From Cognataquiflexum aquatile (GTDB lineage: Bacteria > Bacteroidota > Bacteroidia > Cytophagales > Cyclobacteriaceae), in the NCBI RefSeq assembly GCF_003316845.1, contig NZ_QMIK01000001.1, forward strand, positions 248,001 to 312,000: DNA of 64,000 bases. Reading direction: 5' to 3'. Positions 16,434-24,881 of this stretch are shown here, in pieces. The notes under the pieces were generated by a model. The model was not told where the DNA came from. It did no database searches and saw only the letters and a program-made list of their open reading frames with translations. A program made the translations under genes and the position numbers. Within the stretch, counting starts at the first letter, position 1. Each line of letters begins with the position of its first letter.

Positions 16434-17872
16434 ATAAAACTTTTTCCCTGTTTGGTCTTTTCAATTTTTATACCTGATAGGATATCAGAAAGCAGAATTT
16501 CCCTTTCTCCTCTCTCCATGCTTCTAAGAATACAAAAATGCATCACATTGATAATGGAAGCTCCTGTAAGTTCAAATTTTTCGGCAAGTTCTTCCAAATG
16601 AACATCTTTATGAAATTGAAATTCATCAGTGATTGAGTTTTTCCATAATATCAGACGATGTTGGTAATCAGGAATATCAAAGTCCAAGACCAATTGAAAT
16701 CTTCTAAAAAAGGCTTCATCAATGTTATTTTTGAAGTTGGAGCATAAGATAACCAATCCATCAAAGTCTTCAATTCTTTGTAATAGGTATGAAACCTCTT
16801 GGTTTGCATACCTATCGTGGGAATCAGTGGTTTGACTTCTTTTTCCAAAAAGGGAATCAGCCTCATCAAAAAACAATATCCAATTTTTGTTTTCAGCCAT
16901 ATCAAAAACCTTGGACAGGTTTTTCTCTGTTTCACCTATGTATTTGGACACAACAAGAGATAAATCAACACTGTAAACATCCATATTGCATGATTTCCCA
17001 AGCAGACTTGCAGTGAGGGTCTTTCCGGTTCCCGGAGGACCTGTAAATAGCACCTTGAAGCCTGATTTGATTTTCTTTCCGAATTTGAAGTTTTCTTTCA
17101 ATTCCTTACCAAAGTGTAGCCAATTTCTGATTTCCATCACTCCTTCTTCCAAAGTAGTCGTCAAGACCAAATCATCCCAATCCTGGGTGCTTGAAATTCT
17201 TTTGGCAGGAAAATCCATATCAAAATCGGGTTTATAAATTTCAGCTGTCGTCAATAACGAAAGGTATTCCGGGTTAATCTGTAGAGTACCACTCAGTTTT
17301 GGTTCACCGGATACTGATTTATCCAAGTACAAAATTTTTTCCTTGACAAAATAGTGATCCCTATGAAAAAGTCGAAGCAAAGAAAACCTCTTTGATAAAT
17401 CTATTCCTGCTAAAAGAAAAATGGCTGTCTCCCCAGTGGGCAAAAACCCTTTGTGTTTTTCGGCCTTGATGCCTCCAAATTCAGAAAAAGGGATGTCAAA
17501 GCTTTGGTTTTTTATATTCAGTAAGTCCAAAAGCGAAGGCCGAATATGTGGGATGAGGGAAAGAATCAACACCAGTCTCTCTTCAAATCCCATCTCATAT
17601 TTTTTGACCAAACTAGCATAAAAGGAAGAATCTGTAGACAAATCAGGAATCTGAATTTGTTCCATATCTGATTCATTACAAGAACCTTCAAATGTGATCT
17701 TTCCCCTTAGAATAGTGACCTGATGGAACCATTCCAGTTCTTTTTCAAGAGACATGGAGTTCAACTTTGATTCTGAATCTTGGTGAATTTCATTTTTACT
17801 TAGACCATATCTCATCGCTGCAATTTTCGTGTTGAATAACAAATTAGAAAAGATTTGTTTAAAAGAAACCAT
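16427..17872 (-). CDS. eCIS-associated AAA+ ATPase (Afp15-like)
   Basis: A 481-residue AAA+ protein. The N-terminal ~210 residues are the family-specific helical domain. The ATPase module has Walker A GPPGTGKT at about 278-285, Walker B ILFFDEAD at about 332-339, sensor 1 Asn in LVILCSNFKNNID and arginine-finger candidates in FFRRF at about 390. Such an ATPase (Afp15/Pvc15) is found in nearly all eCIS clusters and is thought to assist particle assembly or cargo loading in the cytoplasm. Here it is separated from the structural genes by the convergent small gene at 16083-16433, so it may be transcribed separately. All catalytic motifs are intact. Confidence 0.93.
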   Translation of the reverse strand: MVSFKQIFSNLLFNTKIAAMRYGLSKNEIHQDSESKLNSMSLEKELEWFHQVTILRGKITFEGSCNESDMEQIQIPDLSTDSSFYASLVKKYEMGFEERLVLILSLIPHIRPSLLDLLNIKNQSFDIPFSEFGGIKAEKHKGFLPTGETAIFLLAGIDLSKRFSLLRLFHRDHYFVKEKILYLDKSVSGEPKLSGTLQINPEYLSLLTTAEIYKPDFDMDFPAKRISSTQDWDDLVLTTTLEEGVMEIRNWLHFGKELKENFKFGKKIKSGFKVLFTGPPGTGKTLTASLLGKSCNMDVYSVDLSLVVSKYIGETEKNLSKVFDMAENKNWILFFDEADSLFGKRSQTTDSHDRYANQEVSYLLQRIEDFDGLVILCSNFKNNIDEAFFRRFQLVLDFDIPDYQHRLILWKNSITDEFQFHKDVHLEELAEKFELTGASIINVMHFCILRSMERGEREILLSDILSGIKIEKTKQGKSFIY

Positions 17873-18029
17873 CTAAATGCAATAAAGATAAAACCAAAGA
17901 AGATAGCTAAAAGTAGATAATGAGATTTGATTTTTGGGAAATGCATTTTCTTGAAGTCTATCCAACGCAAACTCAAAAGTTACAGAGAAAAGGAAATTCT
18001 ATTTTTTTGGATTAAGAATTTGAACAAAA
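17873..18029. other. AT-rich intergenic stretch
   Basis: This stretch lies upstream of the minus-strand ATPase gene and downstream of the split tRNA copy. It contains no convincing gene. Any ATPase promoter should lie here, but I could not pick out a clear Bacteroidota TTTG/TAnnTTTG pair. Confidence 0.5.
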
Positions 18030-18034
18030 AAAAA

Positions 18035-18056
18035 GGCAACATCTCTGTTGCCTTTT
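18035..18056 (-). terminator. Hairpin terminator, duplicate copy
   Basis: A GGCAAC/GTTGCC stem with a six-base loop is flanked by A and T runs on both sides, so it could work in both directions. It is an exact copy of the terminator behind the intact tRNA-Thr and probably now ends the GIY-YIG transcript. Confidence 0.8.
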
Positions 18057-18075
18057 GAGCCCCCTGCCGGGATCG

Positions 18076-18094
18076 TCCCGAAGGCTATCGCGGA
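18076..18094. repeat. Degenerate copy of the tRNA-arm palindrome
   Basis: A 19-base relative of the perfect palindrome found at 18558-18575 and 31023-31040, with two substitutions and one extra base. It replaces three bases of the T-arm in the 3'-half tRNA-Thr copy. Confidence 0.75.
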
Positions 18095-18108
18095 CAGCGA
18101 CCTACTGA

Positions 18109-18414
18109 TTACAAGTCTAACAGCGCACCGTATTTTTCAACCAGCTTTTTAGAAATTTGTGGATACGTAACCAAATCCAATAAATACTTCCTTGACCTAT
18201 TGCTTTTGATATGTTTTTCAATTTTCAATGCTTGTATTATGGATTGGCATTCAATTACATGAAAAATCTCCCAATCTTCTGCCCTTTTGCTAAACGCACG
18301 TTGAAAAACATGTCTTCTGTGCTGGTCAAGTCTAACCTCCAAGTTCTCTGTTGAACCGATGTAATATTGGTCAATAATTTTAGAATTTAGGATGTAAACA
18401 CAAAAATTTCCCAT
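18109..18414 (-). CDS. Short GIY-YIG nuclease-family protein ending inside a tRNA remnant
   Basis: A 101-residue single-domain GIY-YIG protein. The GIY-YIG pair is visible as CVYILNSKIIDQYYIGSTEN, followed by LEVRLDQHRR (Arg and His of the core) and the family glutamate in IIQALKIEKHIKS. A longer open frame upstream starts inside the tRNA terminator, so the ATG at 18414 is preferred. The last two sense codons and the TAA stop are supplied by the anticodon region of the split tRNA-Thr copy. Proteins of this class are DNA nucleases; a homing-type role on tRNA-Thr genes is suggested by the flanking tRNA halves but untested. Catalytic residues look intact. Confidence 0.85.
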   Translation of the reverse strand: MGNFCVYILNSKIIDQYYIGSTENLEVRLDQHRRHVFQRAFSKRAEDWEIFHVIECQSIIQALKIEKHIKSNRSRKYLLDLVTYPQISKKLVEKYGALLDL

Positions 18415-18442
18415 ATAATCTAAATTCAATAAAAAAGAAAAA

Positions 18443-18460
18443 GGCAACATCTCTGTTGCC
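18443..18460 (-). terminator. Terminator of tRNA-Thr
   Basis: A GGCAAC/GTTGCC hairpin with a T run on the minus strand, five bases after the tRNA 3' end. It is the same element as at 18035-18056. Confidence 0.85.
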
Positions 18461-18465
18461 TTTTG

Positions 18466-18538
<73 letters not shown>

Positions 18539-18545
18539 ATTTTTA

Positions 18546-18588
18546 TTTGCTCTACCATCCCGATAGCTATCGGGATAAGGAAGCATTT
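18546..18588 (-). pseudogene. 5'-half tRNA-Thr pseudocopy split by a palindrome
   Basis: On the minus strand the bases match the acceptor 5' strand (GCTTCCTTA versus GCCTCCTTA in the intact gene) and the D-arm end (TGGTAGAGCAA). In between, seven bases of the D-arm are replaced by the perfect 18-base palindrome. The match ends in the anticodon stem, where the 3' half at 18056-18117 would continue. Confidence 0.75.
18558..18575. repeat. Perfect 18-bp palindrome in a tRNA D-arm
   Basis: TCCCGATAGCTATCGGGA is its own reverse complement. The identical 18 bases occur at 31023-31040 in a tRNA-Met pseudocopy and a degenerate form at 18076-18094. All three sit inside tRNA-derived sequence. Confidence 0.95.
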
Positions 18589-18672
18589 TCAATTAATATT
18601 CTTCAATTTTAGACCGTTGTCTCAAATCGTGGTGCAAATATAGACGTATCGTGCAATCGTGCAAAAGGAATT

Positions 18673-18708
18673 TTAAAAAAAATAAGGAGACAAAAGTTAT
18701 CTCCTTAT
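18673..18708 (-). terminator. Terminator of the DUF349 gene
   Basis: An AAGGAGA/TCTCCTT hairpin is followed on the minus strand by a run of eight T, 12 bases after the gene's stop codon. Confidence 0.85.
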
Positions 18709-18719
18709 TTATGAGTGTA

Positions 18720-20573
18720 TTAAAATTCTTTTAGAATAGTTAATTTTTTCTTCAGCTTATCGATTTCGCTTTCTGCCTTTTGGATTTTCTCATCAAATTG
18801 GTTTTTGAGCTTATCAGCAGTCTTTGATGAAGCAAAAAATTCAATATTGTTTCTCCAAAGTGTCACGTTGTTTTCAAGGTCAGCGATCTGTTTTCTGATA
18901 CCATGTTCTTTTTTATTTAGAACACGGTTGCTGTTTGGATCTGATTGAAGCTTGTTCAAATTCAATCTGAATAAGAAGTCATCCTTTGCACCGCCTGCAA
19001 AACCTAGGTTTTTGACATATTCATCCACTGCCTCATTGAATTTGTGGACGATCTCCTTCATGTTCTTTCGGGGGACAAAACCCAAGGAATTAAACTTGGC
19101 AATGTATTCCTCTAAAGAACTTTCCTTGGTAGAACCGCCTCCTGCCTCTTCTTTTATTTTTTTAATAAGTTCTTCTTTGGCTTGGAGGTTTTGTTCAAAC
19201 TCCTTGTTTACCTGTTTGTTGGAATTCCTTCTATTTTCAAAAAACGAATCACAGGCATTTTTAAACCTTTGATACAAATCATCTCTGACTTTCTCCGGAG
19301 TCGGCCCTATTTGTTTCCAGTCCTGTTGCAAAGAAATCATTTGGTTGGCTGTTTGTTGCCAATCTTTATTTTCTTTTAGCGATTCGGCTTTTTCAATGAG
19401 TTCTTCTGCTTTTTTCTTGTTCAACTGACGGATTTCATCCAGCTCTTTGAAAAAATGGTTTTTATTTTGGAAGAAATGTTTGAATAAGCCCCAGAATTGC
19501 TTGTTGATTTCTTTTCCATTTTCTCTAGGCACAGGTCCAATGGATTCCCATTCTTTTTGGAGCCCCAAAATTTCTTTTGTTTTGCTGTTCCAGTCTTTGA
19601 TTTTGGATCCTTTATAATCGGCGTCAGCTTCAAGTTTCTTAATCAGTACTTCTTTCTTTTGAAGGTTTTCTTTTAAACTTTCTTTTTGTCCGTCGTAAAA
19701 TTCCTTCCTACGGGAATAGACCGCATCAGATGCAGCCTTGAATCTGTTCCAAAGAGTTTCTTGCTCATCTCTTGGGACCGGACCAATATGCTTGAATTCT
19801 TCATGAAGTTCATTCAAAATTTTGATGGCATCCTTCAAATCGGTCAATGCTACCAAAGCTTCTGCTTTTTCACAAATATCCATTTTTTGTTCCAGGTTTT
19901 TCTTTCTGTCAAGTTCCTTTAACTCAAAATAGATACTTCTGTTGTCATAGAATCTGTCCATCAGCGCATTGAAAGAAGCCCATAAATTTCTGTTTTGGGC
20001 AGCCGGTACAGGACCGATTTTCTTCCAATCATCTTGGATATGCTTGATGGTATTGATGCTGTGGGTGGTTTCTTCACCATCTACAAGTTCTCTGAGTCTA
20101 TCGAGAATTGCGTTTTTGGCTATCAGGTTTTTTTCTTTGTTTTTTTCCTGCTCTTTCAGAAATTCTGTTTTTCTCTCTCTGAATTCGTTGAAGGCTGCAA
20201 ACAATGACCTGTCCTCTTCGGAAGGCCTATATTCAAAATCATCAGTGGAACCACCGTTTTTTGTGAATTCCTCCAATGCAGCTTCTTTTTCTTTATGAAA
20301 TATCTCGTCGAAATGGGATTTAATTTCATTCACCTGACCATCTACTTTCAGGTATTTACCTGATTCTAAAAGTTGCTTTAAAGAAGTAAGAAGCTGGTTT
20401 TTGGAGAAATTTGAGTAATCTACTGATTCCGCAACTTCTTCTTCATGTTCATGCTCCACCGCTTCAGGTTCAGGCATTTTTTCATTTGTAATTTCACTAC
20501 CCTCAACTTCCTGAATTACTTCATTGGTTTGGGTCACCTTGTCTTCTTCAGACACTTCTTTTTCATTGCTCAT
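18720..20573 (-). CDS. DUF349 repeat protein
   Basis: A 617-residue soluble protein made of repeated DUF349 helical units. The recurrent core IGPVP (or IGPTP), preceded by W and followed by about 10 residues to LW or F, occurs at least five times (WKKIGPVPAAQNRNLW, FKHIGPVPRDEQETLW, WESIGPVPRENGKE, WKQIGPTPEKVRDDLY, FNSLGFVPRKNMKE). The first ~60 residues are acidic and probably disordered; the C-terminus is a coiled coil (KADKLKNQF-type helices). The function of this widespread Bacteroidota protein is unknown to me. It is monocistronic with its own terminator. Confidence 0.85.
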   Translation of the reverse strand: MSNEKEVSEEDKVTQTNEVIQEVEGSEITNEKMPEPEAVEHEHEEEVAESVDYSNFSKNQLLTSLKQLLESGKYLKVDGQVNEIKSHFDEIFHKEKEAALEEFTKNGGSTDDFEYRPSEEDRSLFAAFNEFRERKTEFLKEQEKNKEKNLIAKNAILDRLRELVDGEETTHSINTIKHIQDDWKKIGPVPAAQNRNLWASFNALMDRFYDNRSIYFELKELDRKKNLEQKMDICEKAEALVALTDLKDAIKILNELHEEFKHIGPVPRDEQETLWNRFKAASDAVYSRRKEFYDGQKESLKENLQKKEVLIKKLEADADYKGSKIKDWNSKTKEILGLQKEWESIGPVPRENGKEINKQFWGLFKHFFQNKNHFFKELDEIRQLNKKKAEELIEKAESLKENKDWQQTANQMISLQQDWKQIGPTPEKVRDDLYQRFKNACDSFFENRRNSNKQVNKEFEQNLQAKEELIKKIKEEAGGGSTKESSLEEYIAKFNSLGFVPRKNMKEIVHKFNEAVDEYVKNLGFAGGAKDDFLFRLNLNKLQSDPNSNRVLNKKEHGIRKQIADLENNVTLWRNNIEFFASSKTADKLKNQFDEKIQKAESEIDKLKKKLTILKEF

Positions 20574-20627
20574 AATAAAACTGATACTTTTTTGCAGGAC
20601 GTCTAGAACAAAAGTAATAAAATTGGA

Positions 20628-21197
20628 TCAATTTAGCCTCGGATCAATGGGATAATTTGCCAACAGCTGAAATTCTCCTCCCATGGTTTTTAAAATATTT
20701 CTCCATAATTCCACAGGAGAATCATTGAAAATATTTTGAGGTTCAATTTTTTCACAGACGATCCATGTTTTCTCTTCCAGTTCTTCATCAAGTTGGCCTT
20801 CTGTCCATCCTGAATACCCTATAAAAAACCTGATATTTCCCTTGTTCAACTCCCCGTTCTTGAGTTTTTGGATCAGGGTTTCAAAATCTCCGCCCCACCA
20901 CAAGCCTTCCCCAAGCTTGATGCTTCCTGAGAGTAACTCCTCCCCTGAATAAACAAAATGGAGGGTGTTTTGCTCCACTGGACCACCGACATAAACATCA
21001 AGGTCCAGAAAAAACAAATCATCAACCAATTCACTGATTTTAAGAATCGACAGCTTATTCAAGACTAGCCCAAATGAGCCTTTTTCATTGTTTTCACAGA
21101 CAAGAATGACAGATCGTACAAAATTTTCATCCTGCAAAAAAGGTTCAGATATCAACAATTGACCTGCTAATGGCGTTTTTTTGAAGCTTTGGCTCAT
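20628..21197 (-). CDS. YqgE/AlgH family protein (UPF0301)
   Basis: A 189-residue protein of the YqgE/AlgH family. It shows the N-terminal LAGQLLISEPFLQDENFVRS segment, then VILVCENNEKGSFGLVLNK, the glycine-rich YVGGPVEQNTLHFVYSG and RFFIGYSGWTEGQLDEELEE, all hallmarks of the fold. Its biochemical role is unresolved. It stands between the DUF349 gene and the divergent pdxH gene, with 90 bases to pdxH that should hold both promoters. Confidence 0.93.
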   Translation of the reverse strand: MSQSFKKTPLAGQLLISEPFLQDENFVRSVILVCENNEKGSFGLVLNKLSILKISELVDDLFFLDLDVYVGGPVEQNTLHFVYSGEELLSGSIKLGEGLWWGGDFETLIQKLKNGELNKGNIRFFIGYSGWTEGQLDEELEEKTWIVCEKIEPQNIFNDSPVELWRNILKTMGGEFQLLANYPIDPRLN

Positions 21198-21287
21198 AAA
21201 AAAAGTGTTTGATAATTTTCTTAAGTTATATCTAAATTTTATAAATGCAATAAGTCTGGTAATTTTAGAAGAAAATTAAAATCTCTT

Positions 21288-21923
21288 ATGAAACTGGCAG
21301 ATATCCGAATAGATTATACATTAAAATCACTCGATGAGAAAGATGTAAATGTTTCGCCCATTGATCAATTTAAGATATGGGTCGAAGAAGCCCACCAATC
21401 CAAAGTTCATGAATGGAATGCCATGAACCTTTCAACAGTCCGCGCGGATGGGAGACCAAATTCAAGAATTGTCCTTCTCAAAGATGTGGACACCGGTTTG
21501 GTTTTTTTTACTAACTATAATAGTGCCAAAGGAAAAGAACTTGAGACCAATCCCTTTGCAGCAATTACGTTTTTTTGGCCGGTATTGGAAAGGCAGGTGA
21601 GATTTATGGGAAAAGTTTCAAAAATTACTCCTGAAGAATCTGATGAATATTTCTTTTCGAGGCCATTTGCCAGTCAAATTGGTGCTTGGGCCTCTCCTCA
21701 AAGCGAAGTAATTCCTGACAGGACTTTTTTGGAAGAAAAAGAAGCCAAATTGTTAAGCGAAATAAATGAGAAATCAATTGTGAGGCCTGAGCATTGGGGA
21801 GGCTACCGGTTAGTGCCTGAAGAGGTAGAGTTTTGGCAAGGTAGATCCAGCAGACTTCATGACAGGATTCATTATCAAAAAGAGGGTGAAGCTTTGTGGA
21901 AAATCGAAAGGCTTGCTCCTTAA
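21288..21923 (+). CDS. pdxH: Pyridoxamine 5'-phosphate oxidase
   Basis: A 211-residue FMN enzyme that oxidises pyridoxine or pyridoxamine phosphate to pyridoxal 5'-phosphate. Family motifs include the FMN-binding RPNSRIVLLKDVDTGLVFFT, ERQVRFMGKVSKI, FFSRPFASQIGAWASPQS and the C-terminal signature WGGYRLVPEEVEFWQGR followed by SRLHDRI. Length is normal. It is a single gene between two minus-strand genes; the stop lies 20 bases before the convergent bshB1 stop. Confidence 0.97.
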   Translation: MKLADIRIDYTLKSLDEKDVNVSPIDQFKIWVEEAHQSKVHEWNAMNLSTVRADGRPNSRIVLLKDVDTGLVFFTNYNSAKGKELETNPFAAITFFWPVLERQVRFMGKVSKITPEESDEYFFSRPFASQIGAWASPQSEVIPDRTFLEEKEAKLLSEINEKSIVRPEHWGGYRLVPEEVEFWQGRSSRLHDRIHYQKEGEALWKIERLAP

Positions 21924-21943
21924 ATCAATGAAGGAACATGGAT

Positions 21944-22660
21944 TTATTTTAAGTCAAACAAATCCGTGATTCCCAAATTCCTTTCCACAGTAAACCCTTC
22001 ACCATATTTGACCATGATGCTGTGGCCGAATTCCCTTGCCCTTGCTTCAATGAAATCCAAAAATTCAGCTGAAGAAATAAAACTTGCAGGCTCTTTGTTG
22101 TTTGGGTCGTAAAATTGCGACTTGAAGGCTTTTATACTTTCAATCTTGGTCTCCCAAAAATCCGTAATGTCAACCACAAAATCAGGTTTTATATAATTGT
22201 TTTGAATGTAATGGTAAACGTATTTTGGTCTCCATGGATCTTGGACAATTCCATCTAAAGTTGTCTCAATTTTTCTTAATCCACTCATAAAACACGCATT
22301 AGAAGCCACTGCTCCTCCTTTTCCATGGTCAGGATGCCTGTCAGAGACGGCATTTGCCAACACAATTTCCGGTTGGTACTTTCTGATAATTTTAATTATT
22401 TCAAGCCTGTGGGGGTCATCATCTTTGAAAAATATGTCTTTGAATCCGATATTCTCGCGCACCGAAATGCCCAGAATTCTTGAAGATTCCTCAGATTCCT
22501 GCATCCTGATTTCAGGCGTACCCCTTGTTCCCATCTCACCTTTGGTCAGGTCGAGTATACCGACTTTATAGCCTTTCGCAATTTGCGACGCAATCGTCCC
22601 GGAACAGGCCAATTCAGCATCATCGGGATGTGCAGCGATGACTAAGATGTCTAATTTCAT
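21944..22660 (-). CDS. bshB1: Bacillithiol biosynthesis deacetylase BshB1
   Basis: A 238-residue LmbE/PIG-L family zinc deacetylase. The metal-binding motif AHPDDAE follows the first strand, the second site is RHPDHG, and the BshB1-type segments LTKGEMGTRGTPEIRMQE and VVDITDFWETKIESIKAF are present. It should deacetylate GlcNAc-malate in bacillithiol synthesis, a thiol common in Bacteroidota. It lies 36 bases after the LytM peptidase gene and may be cotranscribed. Confidence 0.92.
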   Translation of the reverse strand: MKLDILVIAAHPDDAELACSGTIASQIAKGYKVGILDLTKGEMGTRGTPEIRMQESEESSRILGISVRENIGFKDIFFKDDDPHRLEIIKIIRKYQPEIVLANAVSDRHPDHGKGGAVASNACFMSGLRKIETTLDGIVQDPWRPKYVYHYIQNNYIKPDFVVDITDFWETKIESIKAFKSQFYDPNNKEPASFISSAEFLDFIEARAREFGHSIMVKYGEGFTVERNLGITDLFDLK

Positions 22661-22696
22661 AAATTTTGGATTTTGAGAAAGATAATCACCTTTTCA

Positions 22697-23731
22697 CTAT
22701 TTCACTCTCAGCCTTCTTCCAACCTTGAGAATTGTATTCGTGGAAATTCCATTCAGTCTTGTCAAGGTGCTGACTCTAACTCCATATCTCCTTGCAATGG
22801 CACTTAATGTTTCCCCACTTCTGACTTTGTGGTATACAGCCTCTTGGGTTTTGACCACATGGTCAAAGCTAGAAGAGGTAACATCATAGTATTGTCCTTT
22901 GATAATCCCAAGGTTAAAATCAAAAACTTCAGTGGGATTAATGGAGAGACCTTGATATCTGATTTCGAAATGCAGATGCGGTCCGGTGCTTCTTCCTGTA
23001 TTGCCTCCCAAACCTATCAATTCACCTGCTTTGACTTCTTGTCCTATTTCAACCCGGAATTTTGATAAGTGGCCATACAATGTTTCCAAACCGTTTTTAT
23101 GCCTTACCACAACGTAATAACCATAACCTGTTCTGTCATATGAACGGATCCTCACGATTCCATCAAATGAACTGTAAACAGGATCGCCAACATTCAGTTT
23201 GAGGTCTGTTCCGTGGTGCCACCTGTATCTCCTAAACCCAAACTCGGAAGTAATATGGGTTTCATCCAATGGCATCTTCCAATCTGTTCCAAAAAATGGA
23301 TCGAATAACTTTATCTGAACCGTGTCCTTAAATTCCTTTGGATTGAAATCATAAATATTGATTTTCTTACTGTCCCAAGAGGAATAATACTCGAAGGCAG
23401 TCACCCAAATACTGTCAATAAGAACCTGTTCTGAAACCTGAACCAATTGATTTGTAGGGGCCCAGTCCATGGAAATTGTATCTTCGGCAACAATGCTCAG
23501 ACGCTTTTTTAATTCTACATAATCTTTGAACAGCAAAGAATCTGTAGATTTGGTGATATCTTGAAGGTATTTATCAGGATCAAAAAGTCTTAAATCCCTT
23601 GCCAAAGGATTGGATTTGGGTTTTTCTGCAGATTTTTTCTTAATGATCTTTGGAAAATTTTGGGCATGGGAATGAATAGATCCCAAGCCCAAAAATACAA
23701 AAAGCAATATCCAGAGACCTTTTATTTTCAT
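22697..23731 (-). CDS. M23 family metallopeptidase with C-terminal LysM
   Basis: A 344-residue exported protein. A signal peptide occupies residues 1-23 (KGLWILLFVFLGLGSIHSHA). The LytM/M23 domain spans about residues 150-270, with metal ligands in HHGTDLKLNVGD and the HLHFEIR motif, plus GNTGRSTGPH. The last ~45 residues are a LysM (VRSGETLSAIARRYGVRVST). It should cleave peptidoglycan cross-bridges in the periplasm or activate amidases. All zinc ligands are present, so it is probably active. The gene starts nine bases after trxB ends. Confidence 0.93.
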   Translation of the reverse strand: MKIKGLWILLFVFLGLGSIHSHAQNFPKIIKKKSAEKPKSNPLARDLRLFDPDKYLQDITKSTDSLLFKDYVELKKRLSIVAEDTISMDWAPTNQLVQVSEQVLIDSIWVTAFEYYSSWDSKKINIYDFNPKEFKDTVQIKLFDPFFGTDWKMPLDETHITSEFGFRRYRWHHGTDLKLNVGDPVYSSFDGIVRIRSYDRTGYGYYVVVRHKNGLETLYGHLSKFRVEIGQEVKAGELIGLGGNTGRSTGPHLHFEIRYQGLSINPTEVFDFNLGIIKGQYYDVTSSSFDHVVKTQEAVYHKVRSGETLSAIARRYGVRVSTLTRLNGISTNTILKVGRRLRVK

Positions 23732-23740
23732 TTTTTCAAA

Positions 23741-24685
23741 TTACGCAGATTCTTTTGCAGCGAGAAATCTTTCTGCATCCAAAGCTGCCATACAACCTGT
23801 ACCTGCCGCCGTGACTGCTTGTCTATACACATGGTCTTGGGCATCACCACAGGCAAAAACACCTTCCACATTTGTTCTTGTGCTACCAGGAATGGTTTTA
23901 ATGTAACCATTTCCGTCCATATCAATGATGTTTTTGAAAATATCAGTGTTGGGTTGGTGGCCAATAGCAACAAAGAAACCGGTTACTGTCAGTTCTTTTG
24001 ATTCTTTAGTGACATTATTAAATACCCTTACCCCTTTTACTTCGTCTTCACCAAGGATTTCTTCCGTTTCGGTATTCCAAAGGACTTCAATTTTAGGATT
24101 GTTTAAGACCCTTCTTTGCATTATTTGCGAAGCCCTCATTTCGCCTTTTCTGACGATCATGTAAACTTTGCTGCAAATATTTGCTAGGTAAGAGGCTTCT
24201 TCACAGGCTGTATCACCGGCACCCACAATAGCCACATCCTGACCTCTAAAGAAAAATCCATCACAAACTGCACAGGCAGATACTCCCCTTCCATTAAGCC
24301 GGGTTTCACTTTCGATTCCAAGCCATTTGGCTGATGCCCCTGTGGAAATAATAACAGTTTCCGCGTGAACTTCATGTTGGCCATCCACGATTACTTTTCG
24401 AGGAAATGAATCAAAATCTACTGAAGTCACTACCCCATATCTGACTGAGGTTCCAAATCTTTCGGCTTGTTTTCTAAAATCCTCCATCATCTCAGGTCCT
24501 TGAATACCTTCAGGATAGCCGGGATAATTTTCGACATCAGTTGTAATGGTAAGCTGACCTCCAGGTTGGCCGCCTGTATAGAGCACTGGATTCAGTCCTG
24601 CTCTCGAGGCATATATTGCAGCGGTATAGCCTGCCGGTCCCGAACCTATTATCAAGACCTTGATTTTTTCAATTTCGGAAGTCAT
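23741..24685 (-). CDS. trxB: Thioredoxin-disulfide reductase
   Basis: A 314-residue FAD/NADPH enzyme that reduces thioredoxin. FAD-binding GSGPAGYTAAIYASRAG is at residues 14-30, the redox-active CAVCDG near residue 137, NADPH-binding GAGDTACEEASYLA after it, and the C-terminal FAD motif VFACGDAQDHVYRQAVTAAG. Length is normal. The downstream M23 gene lies nine bases away; upstream there are 196 bases to the rpoD 3' end, with the rpoD terminator. Confidence 0.97.
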   Translation of the reverse strand: MTSEIEKIKVLIIGSGPAGYTAAIYASRAGLNPVLYTGGQPGGQLTITTDVENYPGYPEGIQGPEMMEDFRKQAERFGTSVRYGVVTSVDFDSFPRKVIVDGQHEVHAETVIISTGASAKWLGIESETRLNGRGVSACAVCDGFFFRGQDVAIVGAGDTACEEASYLANICSKVYMIVRKGEMRASQIMQRRVLNNPKIEVLWNTETEEILGEDEVKGVRVFNNVTKESKELTVTGFFVAIGHQPNTDIFKNIIDMDGNGYIKTIPGSTRTNVEGVFACGDAQDHVYRQAVTAAGTGCMAALDAERFLAAKESA

Positions 24686-24833
24686 TTGATTGAATTTTTA
24701 GAAGTTGGCAAATTTTGTTAAAATACCTTTCACAACAAAGTTAATGGGTGTTAAAATTCCCTAATTGGGGTATATGAAGTGAGGTTCAGGGAGTTTATTT
24801 TCAAAATGGTCTTCAATTGGTAATTAAACAAAA

Positions 24834-24852
24834 AAAGGGGATAAATCCCCTT
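24834..24852 (-). terminator. Terminator downstream of rpoD
   Basis: An AAGGGG/CCCCTT hairpin with a run of seven T on the minus strand, 29 bases after the rpoD stop. Confidence 0.85.
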
Positions 24853-24881
24853 TAATTATTATTGAAAATCTTAGAATGGAA

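Larger units (their letters stand above)
18030..18117 (-). pseudogene. 3'-half tRNA-Thr pseudocopy with duplicated terminator
   Basis: Bases 18030-18075 are identical to 18438-18483 and 18095-18117 to 18487-18509, which are the terminator, acceptor, T-arm and anticodon-arm parts of the intact tRNA-Thr. In between, three bases of the T-arm are replaced by the 19-base near-palindrome at 18076-18094. The copy stops in the anticodon stem, so it cannot make a tRNA. The last codons and stop of the GIY-YIG gene lie in it. Confidence 0.9.

Noticed and set aside
1..17872. Type VI secretion system or prophage instead of an eCIS
   Set aside because: No TssJLM membrane-complex genes, ClpV or capsid, portal and terminase genes are seen. 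The AAA+ ATPase, DUF4255, DUF5908 and LysM genes point to an eCIS.
18415..18450. Earlier start for the GIY-YIG gene
   Set aside because: The extra codons lie in the tRNA terminator, and the family core begins right after the ATG at 18414.
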